Assembly (NCBI GenBank): GCA_964500775.1
Contig: CAZCQG010000011.1
Coordinates: 1 to 57,789 of the forward strand
DNA from: CAZCQG01 sp964500775
GTDB lineage: Bacteria > Campylobacterota > Campylobacteria > Campylobacterales > CAZCQG01
Direction: 5' to 3'
Length of the DNA: 57,789 bases
Part shown: positions 1-7,969 of the stretch, piece by piece
Layout of the letters: every line of letters starts with the position of its first letter
Numbering within the stretch: the first letter of the stretch is position 1
Translations under genes and position numbers: made by a program
Notes under the pieces: generated by a model
Seen by the model: only the letters and a program-made list of their open reading frames with translations
What the model was told of the DNA's origin: nothing
The model's database searches: none

Positions 1-2
1 AA

Positions 3-605
3 GAGGGAACATTCACTACTATGGACAAAAGGGTAGTCCCGATAAATGCCGCATTGCCGTATAGCGGATATGAACTGAATGACATAGCAGATGCGCTGGA
101 TGTCTATAAACCGCACGCTATCTCCTATACCCAACTCCTGCCGCAAGAGAAAGGGTATAAAGCGCTAAGCTTTGATTCCTTGCCCGATTATTTTAGTAAT
201 GACGGGAGCGAACATAGAGGATACGTGCTAGAAAATGCCACACAATCCGCAAGCGGCGCTATGGAGTCTATACAAACCGCAAGCACGTCCAAAGGAATCT
301 ACGGATACCTAATGAATCCTTCGCAACATTTTTCGCCGTATACTCGGAAATGCACAAATCTCGGCGATGCAGAGAGCGGGATTATCCTCGGTGCGACATT
401 TGCGCAAGAGCACGGCATAACCGAAGGTGCGGTAGTGCATCTCAATATAGGAGGAGAAGAACGAGCGCTAAAAGCTTCCGTAGATGCCACGCTCGGTGGG
501 CAGATCGCGGTAATTACTACTTTTGGGTCGTTTGAAGGGTATGAGGATTCTATTTTTGGGGGAGCGAGATATGGAGAAGTTAACTTGAGAGAGGTGCAAA
601 AATGA
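3..605 (+). CDS. nuoG: NADH-quinone oxidoreductase subunit G, C-terminal part (5' truncated by window)
   Basis: This is the C-terminal end of the large peripheral-arm subunit of respiratory complex I. The open frame continues upstream of the first ATG (position 21): codons from position 3 read EGTFTT before MDKRVVPIN, which resembles the EGTFTN-DRR segment of molybdopterin-oxidoreductase-like NuoG proteins, so the ATG at 21 is internal. The last ~100 residues look like the small beta-barrel C-terminal domain of that family (GITEGAVVHLNIGGEE). The stop overlaps the nuoH start (ATGA), and nuoH-N follow in order. Assignment rests on context plus the motif; a related subunit name is possible because Campylobacterota have a modified NuoE/F/G region. 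Confidence 0.8.
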   Translation, partial: EGTFTTMDKRVVPINAALPYSGYELNDIADALDVYKPHAISYTQLLPQEKGYKALSFDSLPDYFSNDGSEHRGYVLENATQSASGAMESIQTASTSKGIYGYLMNPSQHFSPYTRKCTNLGDAESGIILGATFAQEHGITEGAVVHLNIGGEERALKASVDATLGGQIAVITTFGSFEGYEDSIFGGARYGEVNLREVQK

Positions 606-1591
606 GCGTCTATGTGATTGAAACACTTATAAAAGTATTGGTGGTCGTAGCAGTTTTTTCAGCCCTTGGCGGCTTCACGACGTATGTAGAGCGGAAGGTA
701 TTGGCGTTTATGCAAAGAAGATTAGGACCTATGCACGTAGGACCTTTTGGATTGTTGCAAATATTGGCTGACGGGATCAAACTATTTACCAAAGAAGACA
801 TCGTGCCCCAAAACGCCGTAAGACCTATTTTTATGATAGCGCCTGTCATTTCGGCTGCGACCGCGTTTATTGCGATGGCTGCGATACCGTTTTTACCTGA
901 GTTTACCATCGGAGATCACGTAGTAAAACCGATAATATCCGATCTCAACATCGGCGTGCTATTCGTCCTTAGCGTGGGGGCGATAGGGATGTATGGACCG
1001 CTACTTGCGGGTATGGCATCTTCAAACAAATGGTCATTATTGGGTGCGGCGAGAGCTACGGTACAACTATTGAGTTTTGAGGTAGTATCGGGATTGAGTT
1101 TATTAGCGCCGATTATGATGGTGGGTTCGCTTTCTCTTATCGATATGAACAACTACCAAAGCGGCGGTATCGGCGAGTGGTTGATATGGTATCAACCGAT
1201 AGCGTTTTTTCTCTTTGTCATAGCGGGATATGCCGAGCTTAATAGAACTCCGTTTGATCTCTTGGAGCACGAAGCCGAAGTGGTTTCGGGTTTTGCGACC
1301 GAATACTCCGGTATGCGATGGGGACTTTTCTTTATAGGTGAGTATGCCAATATGTTTACGCTAGCGTTTTTGACCGCACTCATATTTTTCGGAGGGTTTA
1401 ATCCGCTTTGGTTTATCCCCGGCGGCATAGCGATATTATTGAAAGTCTCATTTTTTATATTTCTATTTTTATGGGTAAGGGCTGCTTGGCCGCACGTGAG
1501 ACCTGATCAGCTCATGTGGTTATGCTGGAAGGTGATGATGCCGCTAGCTTTGGTGAACGTACTTTTCACCGGTATATTGATGTCGCTGTAA
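602..1591 (+). CDS. nuoH: NADH-quinone oxidoreductase subunit H
   Basis: This is the membrane subunit of complex I that forms the quinone chamber with NuoB, NuoD and NuoI and links quinone reduction to the proton-pumping arm. The 329-residue, strongly hydrophobic protein has the family hallmarks ERKVLAFMQRRLGP near residue 32 and, later, AELNRTPFDLLEHEAEVVSGF, with the conserved acidic loop. Length is normal for the family. It starts inside the nuoG stop (ATGA), so translation is probably coupled, and nuoI follows after 9 nt with an AAGGAG-type ribosome site. No irregularity was seen. Confidence 0.97.
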   Translation: MSVYVIETLIKVLVVVAVFSALGGFTTYVERKVLAFMQRRLGPMHVGPFGLLQILADGIKLFTKEDIVPQNAVRPIFMIAPVISAATAFIAMAAIPFLPEFTIGDHVVKPIISDLNIGVLFVLSVGAIGMYGPLLAGMASSNKWSLLGAARATVQLLSFEVVSGLSLLAPIMMVGSLSLIDMNNYQSGGIGEWLIWYQPIAFFLFVIAGYAELNRTPFDLLEHEAEVVSGFATEYSGMRWGLFFIGEYANMFTLAFLTALIFFGGFNPLWFIPGGIAILLKVSFFIFLFLWVRAAWPHVRPDQLMWLCWKVMMPLALVNVLFTGILMSL

Positions 1592-1600
1592 GGAGTAAGG

Positions 1601-2191
1601 ATGAGCGCAAAAGAAAACTATTACGTAGTGGATTTACCCGAAACTCCCAAAACACCGTGGGATCAATTTAAAAGGGTTGCAAAAAGAACGCTTAAAGGGG
1701 AACTTTTCGTAGGGCTTGGAATCGTATTTAAAGAGATGGTAAAGTGGAATATACACACCGTGAAGTATCCTTTGGAAAAACTTCCTATCTCACCGCGATA
1801 TAGGGCTATACATGAGCTGCTAAGACTTTTGGAGAGCGGCAATGAGCGGTGTATCGGATGCGGATTGTGTGAAAAGATATGTATAAGCAACTGCATCAGG
1901 ATGGATACGAGCTACGGCGAAGACGGCAGAAAAAAGGTCGGAGAGTACACGATTAACTTCGGAAGATGTATTTTTTGCGGATATTGCGCCGAAGTGTGCC
2001 CCGAGCTAGCGATAGTGCACGGCGGCAGGTATGAAAACTCAAGCGAACAGCGCGCCCATTTCGGTTTGAAAGAAGATATGCTCACCCCTATCGATTTACT
2101 CAAAGCTGGGAAACAAAAAGAGTTTCCGGGTTTTGGTGCGATTAGTGATGACGCAGACGTTAAAATCAAAAAAACCCCATTGGCGTATTAA
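1601..2191 (+). CDS. nuoI: NADH-quinone oxidoreductase subunit I (2x[4Fe-4S])
   Basis: This ferredoxin-like subunit of complex I carries the two iron-sulfur clusters that pass electrons towards quinone. Two complete CxxCxxCxxxC motifs are visible: C84-C87-C90-C94 (CIGCGLCEKIC) and C123-C126-C129-C133 (CIFCGYCAEVCP). The N-terminal ~60 residues form the amphipathic membrane-contacting part. At 196 residues it is in the usual range. It lies between nuoH and nuoJ with spacers of 9 nt on both sides, in one operon. Confidence 0.97.
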   Translation: MSAKENYYVVDLPETPKTPWDQFKRVAKRTLKGELFVGLGIVFKEMVKWNIHTVKYPLEKLPISPRYRAIHELLRLLESGNERCIGCGLCEKICISNCIRMDTSYGEDGRKKVGEYTINFGRCIFCGYCAEVCPELAIVHGGRYENSSEQRAHFGLKEDMLTPIDLLKAGKQKEFPGFGAISDDADVKIKKTPLAY

Positions 2192-2200
2192 GGATTTAGT

Positions 2201-2779
2201 ATGTATGAAGCAATAGCGTTTTATCTTTTTGCCGCTTTGACCGCGGCGATGTTTTTGGTCGTTGTTACCACGAAAAACATTCTGTATTCTATGTCTGCAC
2301 TTGCGGCGGGTATGATTTTTATTTCGGCGTTTTTCTTTTTGCTCGGCGCAGACTTTTTGGGAGTAGTGCAAATCGTCGTGTATACGGGTGCGGTTATGGC
2401 ATTGTATGCGTTTGGGATGATGTTTTTTGATTCGACCAAAGAGGTCAAAGAGAATATCGAAAATCCAAAATGGGTTATTGGACTTAGCGGTATGATAGCG
2501 TTTGTGTTGGTATTGATGCTTTCAGCCCCTATTGTAGGGCAAAACGCCGCAGAGTATCCAATAGATGAGAACATCGGCAATATTCAGGCAGTCGGGATAG
2601 TGTTGTTTACAAAGTATTTGATTCCTTTTGAAGTGGCTGCGGTGATGTTGCTAGTAGCGATGATTGCAGGAATTGTACTTGCGGGGAAAAAGATGGATCA
2701 CTCTTTAACGCTCATATGTGAAGAGGATCAAAAAATAAGCGACGTAGAGTACACATCTACTAGTGAGGAGAAAAAATGA
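2201..2779 (+). CDS. nuoJ: NADH-quinone oxidoreductase subunit J
   Basis: This is a small membrane subunit of complex I. The 192-residue protein has about five hydrophobic segments; the GADFLGVVQIVVYTGAVMALYAFGMMF stretch around residues 50-75 (quoted here only as landmark: GADFLGVVQ, VVYTGAVMALYAFGMM) contains the conserved helix with the pi-bulge seen in NuoJ/ND6. A charged tail of ~30 residues ends the protein. Its last four bases overlap the nuoK start (ATGA), so the two are likely translationally coupled. Confidence 0.95.
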   Translation: MYEAIAFYLFAALTAAMFLVVVTTKNILYSMSALAAGMIFISAFFFLLGADFLGVVQIVVYTGAVMALYAFGMMFFDSTKEVKENIENPKWVIGLSGMIAFVLVLMLSAPIVGQNAAEYPIDENIGNIQAVGIVLFTKYLIPFEVAAVMLLVAMIAGIVLAGKKMDHSLTLICEEDQKISDVEYTSTSEEKK

Positions 2780-3078
2780 TAACGCTTAACCATTATTTAT
2801 TGTTGTCCGGTCTCCTTTTTGTCATAGGCTTGGCGGGCGTGATACGGAGAAAGAATCTCTTGATGCTTTTCTTTTCGACCGAGATTTTGCTCAATGCCGT
2901 TAACATAGGATTCGTCGCTATCTCAAAATACACTATGGATTTGAGCGGACAAATGTTCGCATTTTTTATTATTGCGATTGCCGCATCCGAAGTCGCCGTG
3001 GGCTTGGGTCTGCTTATAATTTGGTACAAAAGAAGCGGAAGCGTCGATCTTGATACGCTTCAAAGCATGCACGGGTAG
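2776..3078 (+). CDS. nuoK: NADH-quinone oxidoreductase subunit K
   Basis: This is the smallest antiporter-related subunit of complex I, an MnhC/MrpC homologue. It has 100 residues and three transmembrane segments. The conserved acidic residue in the second helix is visible in STEILLNAVNI, and a second one in AASEVAVGLGLLI. It overlaps nuoJ by 4 nt and is followed after 8 nt by nuoL. Length and motif spacing are normal. Confidence 0.96.
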   Translation: MITLNHYLLLSGLLFVIGLAGVIRRKNLLMLFFSTEILLNAVNIGFVAISKYTMDLSGQMFAFFIIAIAASEVAVGLGLLIIWYKRSGSVDLDTLQSMHG

Positions 3079-3086
3079 GGGGAAGT

Positions 3087-4931
3087 ATGGAAGGATTATT
3101 ATATACGGCACTTTTTTCGCCGCTTGTGGGTTCGCTTTTCGCGGCACTCTTTGGCGCAAGTAGTAGAAAACTTTTTACGGGCATAGTTGCTTCACTTTTA
3201 TTGGCGGCATCGATGGTGTCTTCGATACTACTTTTTGTTTATACGTTACATGGATTAACCGTACACGTAAAGCTTTTGGATTGGATTGTTGCCGGTGATT
3301 TGCATATCCCTTTTGGATTTGTAGTCGATCAGGTGAGCGGAGCGATGATGATAGTCGTCACTATCGTCTCTACGTTTGTCCATATATATTCGATAGGGTA
3401 TATGAAATACGACGACGGATATAACAGATATTTCTCATACCTCTCGGCGTTTGTTTTCTCTATGATGATATTGGTGATGAGCGACAACTTCGCAGGGCTA
3501 TTCATCGGATGGGAAGGGGTCGGACTTTGTTCGTGGATGCTGATAGGATTTTGGTATCAGAAGCACAGCGCTACTTGGGCGGCGAACGAAGCGTTCATTA
3601 TGAACAGAATTGCCGACTTGGGGATGCTTGTGGGCTTATTCCTTATCTATTGGACATTCGGTTCTTTGCAGTATGACGTGGTATTTGCAAATGTACAAGG
3701 GACAACCGAAGCGGTGCTTATAACTATCGGAATCTTCCTTTTTATCGGAGCAATGGGCAAGAGCGCGCAGTTTCCGCTCCATACGTGGCTAGCGGATGCG
3801 ATGGAAGGTCCTACGCCGGTTTCCGCACTCATCCATGCCGCTACGATGGTTACGGCGGGAGTTTATTTGGTCATACGCTCAAATGCGTTGTATAGCGCAA
3901 TTCCGGAAATCGGATTCTTTATCGCTAGTTTGGGAGCGTTTGTGGCGCTCTTTGCTGCATCTATGGCACTAGTGAATAGAGATTTGAAAAGAATCATCGC
4001 CTATTCTACCCTCTCGCAACTCGGATATATGTTTGTCGCGGCGGGAATAGGGGCGTATTGGGTGGCGCTTTTCCACCTACTCACCCACGCATTTTTTAAA
4101 TCGCTCCTTTTCCTAGGAGCAGGGAACGTAATGCACGCTATGCACGATAAGCTCGATATTACCAAGATGGGAGCTTTATACAAGCCGTTGCGAGCTACGG
4201 CGATACTGATGATAATAGCTTCGGTAGCGCTAGCGGGAATCTATCCGTTCGCGGGATTCTTCTCAAAAGATAAGATTCTTGAAGCCGCATTCACCAATCA
4301 ACACATAGTGCTTTGGGCGGTACTATGGGTAACTGCGGGATTGACCGCGTTTTACAGCTTTAGATTGATTATGCTCGTGTTCTTCGGTCATAAAAAACAT
4401 GATGAAGATCACCCGCACGAAGCATATAAATTTATGCTATGGGCGATGGCTCCTTTGGCGATTCTAGCAATGGTATCGGGGATGTATGAGCATAGCTTTA
4501 AAGAGTATGTGACCCATATTTTGCCCGATAGCGATAGGATGATAGACGGCTCTACCCATATGTTGCTTATTGCGTTAGCTTCGATTATGGCAATAAGCGG
4601 TGTTTTGTACGCGATTTACAAATACAACAAGGGTGGATACCCGAAATCACTCGAAAATACGTTTATGTTTAAGTTGTTGTATAACCAGTACTACATACCG
4701 AAGATTTACGATGATTTTATATGTAAACCGTATGCAAAGATTTCGGTTTTTGCATGGGAAAAAATTGATATGAAAATAGTTGATGCGACCGTCGATCTCA
4801 TCGCTAAGACTATCTATGTCACGGGTGAAAAGGCACGACCGATTCAAAGCGGGAATCTTTCCAAGATGTTACGATGGATGGCACTCGGTTTTGTCCTCTA
4901 TCTCGCCTTGGCAATTATACTAGGAATGTAG
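3087..4931 (+). CDS. nuoL: NADH-quinone oxidoreductase subunit L
   Basis: This is the distal proton-pumping subunit of complex I, homologous to Mrp antiporters. The 614-residue multi-pass protein carries the family core GWEGVGLCSWMLIGFW near residue 140, FPLHTWLADAMEGPTPVSALIHAATMV near 225-250 (FPLHTWLADAMEGPTPVSA shown as landmark), and the Lys/His-containing central helices (ALFHLLTHAFFKSLLFLGAG). The C-terminal part would form the lateral helix and the last transmembrane segment. It lies between nuoK and nuoM with a 9-nt spacer to nuoM. Confidence 0.97.
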   Translation: MEGLLYTALFSPLVGSLFAALFGASSRKLFTGIVASLLLAASMVSSILLFVYTLHGLTVHVKLLDWIVAGDLHIPFGFVVDQVSGAMMIVVTIVSTFVHIYSIGYMKYDDGYNRYFSYLSAFVFSMMILVMSDNFAGLFIGWEGVGLCSWMLIGFWYQKHSATWAANEAFIMNRIADLGMLVGLFLIYWTFGSLQYDVVFANVQGTTEAVLITIGIFLFIGAMGKSAQFPLHTWLADAMEGPTPVSALIHAATMVTAGVYLVIRSNALYSAIPEIGFFIASLGAFVALFAASMALVNRDLKRIIAYSTLSQLGYMFVAAGIGAYWVALFHLLTHAFFKSLLFLGAGNVMHAMHDKLDITKMGALYKPLRATAILMIIASVALAGIYPFAGFFSKDKILEAAFTNQHIVLWAVLWVTAGLTAFYSFRLIMLVFFGHKKHDEDHPHEAYKFMLWAMAPLAILAMVSGMYEHSFKEYVTHILPDSDRMIDGSTHMLLIALASIMAISGVLYAIYKYNKGGYPKSLENTFMFKLLYNQYYIPKIYDDFICKPYAKISVFAWEKIDMKIVDATVDLIAKTIYVTGEKARPIQSGNLSKMLRWMALGFVLYLALAIILGM

Positions 4932-4940
4932 GGAGCGTTA

Positions 4941-6464
4941 ATGGAACATATCTTAACGGTATTAATATTTTTTCCCGCGCTAGCGGCGATGCTTGGCTTT
5001 TTGATAAATGAAAACGTCAAGAGTTACGGTGTAGTTGTTGCGGCAGTGGAGTTCATTTTATCTTTGGTGTTGTGGGGAGTGTATGACGGGAGTGAAGCAG
5101 GGTTTCAGTTCGTAGAGTACTTTCCTCTCTTGGAGACATTCGGCATAAGCTATTTTGTCGGCGTGGACGGCATATCGCTCTTTTTGGTGATACTTACTAC
5201 ATTTATCACCCTTATAGGAATAATCGCACTAGAGATAAAAGTATCGATAAAAAACCTTATCCTTTCGCTTCTTTTCTTGGAGACGATTATGGTCGGTGTA
5301 TTCCTTGCTCTAGATGCCGTTATTTTTTACCTATTTTGGGAGCTTTCTCTCGTCCCTATGCTATATATCATCGGTGCGTGGGGAAGCGGTAGAAGAATCT
5401 ACGCAGCGATAAAGTTCTTCCTTTATACATTCACTGGTTCACTCGTTATGTTGGTGGGTATGCTCTATTTCGCGTTTACTTATTACAAAGCGACGGGTAC
5501 GTGGAGTTTTGCGATACCTGATTGGTATATGCTTGTCTTGCCTGTGGATTTGCAATGGTGGCTCTTCCTCGCATTTTTTATCGGACTAGCGGTAAAAGTC
5601 CCGATGTTCCCTTTCCATACGTGGTTGCCTTATGCGCATGGACAAGCACCTACGATAGGATCGGTCATCCTAGCCGCCGTGTTGCTTAAAATGGGAACAT
5701 ACGGCTTTGTAAGACTCTCGCTCCCTCTATTTCCGGATGCGAGTGTACAATTTATCACGCCTGTTGCGATATTGTCGCTGATAATGATTATATACACCGC
5801 AATGATAGCTTTTGTGCAAAAAGATATGAAGCAGGTGATCGCGTATAGCTCCGTGTCGCACATGGGTGTGATTATGCTCGGTGTCTTTGCTATGAATGCC
5901 GAAGGAATCGGCGGAAGCGTATTTTTTATGCTTAGTCACGGAATCGTGAGCGGCGCACTGTTTATGCTTGTAGGCTCAATATACGATAGAACGCACACAA
6001 AGATGATGAGTGAATTCGGCGGCTTAGCCAAAGTGATGCCTCTGTACGCCACTATTTATGCGATTATGCTTATGGCATCGGTGGGCTTGCCGCTTACTAT
6101 GGGCTTTGTCGGGGAGTTTTTATCATTGCTCGGATTCTATAAGGTTTCACCGGTAATGGCGCTTCTAGGCGGGACAAGTATAATTTTAGGTGCGGTGTAT
6201 ATGTTGAGTCTTTATAAAAAATCATTTTTCGGCGAAGTGACAAATCAGAAAAATTTGAAATTGCACGACCTTACGAAAACAGAACTTACGGCGCTTGTTC
6301 CTATGGTAGCGGTAGTTATTTGGCTCGGTATATATCCAAAACCCGTTCTTGGACCTATCGACAACAGCGTCAAATCGATCATTGAGTTAATGGATAAAAA
6401 AGCAGTAACCCAAGAAGCGAGGGATGTTATTTTGTCCCAATCTTCTGTAGAGGGAGGTAAATAA
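4941..6464 (+). CDS. nuoM: NADH-quinone oxidoreductase subunit M
   Basis: This is the second antiporter-like proton pump of complex I. The 507-residue protein has the conserved FWELSLVPMLYIIGAWG (residues ~130-147) with the key glutamate, and KVPMFPFHTWLPYAHGQAPT around residue 218-238. The stop codon overlaps the first base of nuoN (TAATG), a typical coupled arrangement. Nothing unusual was seen. Confidence 0.97.
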   Translation: MEHILTVLIFFPALAAMLGFLINENVKSYGVVVAAVEFILSLVLWGVYDGSEAGFQFVEYFPLLETFGISYFVGVDGISLFLVILTTFITLIGIIALEIKVSIKNLILSLLFLETIMVGVFLALDAVIFYLFWELSLVPMLYIIGAWGSGRRIYAAIKFFLYTFTGSLVMLVGMLYFAFTYYKATGTWSFAIPDWYMLVLPVDLQWWLFLAFFIGLAVKVPMFPFHTWLPYAHGQAPTIGSVILAAVLLKMGTYGFVRLSLPLFPDASVQFITPVAILSLIMIIYTAMIAFVQKDMKQVIAYSSVSHMGVIMLGVFAMNAEGIGGSVFFMLSHGIVSGALFMLVGSIYDRTHTKMMSEFGGLAKVMPLYATIYAIMLMASVGLPLTMGFVGEFLSLLGFYKVSPVMALLGGTSIILGAVYMLSLYKKSFFGEVTNQKNLKLHDLTKTELTALVPMVAVVIWLGIYPKPVLGPIDNSVKSIIELMDKKAVTQEARDVILSQSSVEGGK

Positions 6465-7951
6465 TGGTACCGTCAGTAAATATTGAATTTAGCGCGTTAA
6501 ATTTTATAACCATCATACCTATGCTTATAGCCATAGCAGGGGCGCTCACTATTCTTTGTATAGATTTATTCACAAAGAACGTATCAAGAAGCTTTTATAC
6601 CGTTTTAAGCGTTTTGTTTGTTTTTATCGATTTGGGCGCGGTGATATGGTATCAAGGTTCTTCTAGAGGTTTTTTTGATCTCGTTTTGATAGACGGTATC
6701 GCGATACTTTCGCAAGCGATTATTTTGCTTGCTTCGGCGCTCTTTATACCGCTTTCACTTGCCTCAAGAAGGTATCATGAATATTCATACCCAGAGTATT
6801 ATGCACTCTTTTTGTTTATGGTGGCAGGATTCCAATTTATGGTATCAAGCGATAGTTTGATTCTTATTTTTGTCGGACTTGAGACGGCATCACTTGCCTT
6901 GTATACCCTCATAGCGATGCACAATAGACAATCCTCTTTCGAGGCGGCGATTAAGTACTTTACGATGGGGGCATTTGCGTCGGGCTTTTATGCGTTTGGC
7001 TCTATGATGCTTTACGGTGCTACCGGAAGCGTAGAGATTTATAAAATCGCAGAAGTGTTAGTGGCAAATAACTTTGAGCCCTATTTTATGGTCATACTGG
7101 GCGTCATATTTATATTGACCGCCATAGGTTTCAAGGTCTCTTTGGTGCCGTTCCATACGTGGACGCCCGATGTGTACGAAGGGGCGAGTGCGGTATTGGC
7201 GGGATATATGTCCATAGTGCCTAAAATCGCAGGATTTATCGTAGCGATGAGATTCTTTGAATTTTTCATCGACAGCGGCGTATATTGGGTGGAGAATCTC
7301 CTTTACGTCGCCGTGGTGGTCACTATAACGCTACCTAATATCTTGGCGCTTGTACAAGAAGATGTCAAAAGGATGTTGGCGTATAGTTCTATTTCGCATG
7401 CCGGATTTGTACTTGCAGCCATAATGATCGGAACGACACAATCCAATAGCGCACTTTTTTTATACTGGATGATGTTCTTGTTTACGAATCTCGGCTCGTT
7501 TACGATGCTATGGGTATCACGACATAAACAGCAACGATTCCACGATAGATTTGATCATCCGTATAGCAAGTTCTCGGGGATGGTGCATATCATGCCGATG
7601 GGCGCTGTGCTGATGGCGATCTTTATGCTTTCTCTCGCAGGCGTGCCTCCGTTTGCCGTGTTTTGGGGTAAGCTTTATATTATGAGTGCGGCAGTGAACT
7701 CCGGGTATGTGATACTAGCGCTTATTATGGCGCTCAATAGTGCTATATCGGCGTACTACTATCTCAAGCTGATCGTCTATATGTTCTTGAAAGAGCCCAA
7801 TATGAGTGATGGTACCGTGTATATGAGAAACGCATCGACGGCACTCAAGACTATTATCGGTGTGAGCGCTGCAATTACGACCTTGTCGGTATTGATGGTC
7901 GGACCTTTGCTGGAGATAATCACTCGGTACGTAGAAATGAGCGGATTTTAG
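6464..7951 (+). CDS. nuoN: NADH-quinone oxidoreductase subunit N
   Basis: This is the proximal antiporter-like pump of complex I. The 495-residue membrane protein shows FVGLETASLALYTLIAMH near residue 137 (conserved Glu) and SLVPFHTWTPDVYEGASAVL near 228, both characteristic of NuoN. It ends the nuo run. The next gene, pflA, begins 18 nt later on the same strand, so the flagellar gene may be read from the nuo transcript. Confidence 0.97.
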   Translation: MVPSVNIEFSALNFITIIPMLIAIAGALTILCIDLFTKNVSRSFYTVLSVLFVFIDLGAVIWYQGSSRGFFDLVLIDGIAILSQAIILLASALFIPLSLASRRYHEYSYPEYYALFLFMVAGFQFMVSSDSLILIFVGLETASLALYTLIAMHNRQSSFEAAIKYFTMGAFASGFYAFGSMMLYGATGSVEIYKIAEVLVANNFEPYFMVILGVIFILTAIGFKVSLVPFHTWTPDVYEGASAVLAGYMSIVPKIAGFIVAMRFFEFFIDSGVYWVENLLYVAVVVTITLPNILALVQEDVKRMLAYSSISHAGFVLAAIMIGTTQSNSALFLYWMMFLFTNLGSFTMLWVSRHKQQRFHDRFDHPYSKFSGMVHIMPMGAVLMAIFMLSLAGVPPFAVFWGKLYIMSAAVNSGYVILALIMALNSAISAYYYLKLIVYMFLKEPNMSDGTVYMRNASTALKTIIGVSAAITTLSVLMVGPLLEIITRYVEMSGF

Positions 7952-7969
7952 GAGCCTTCTAGGGAATCT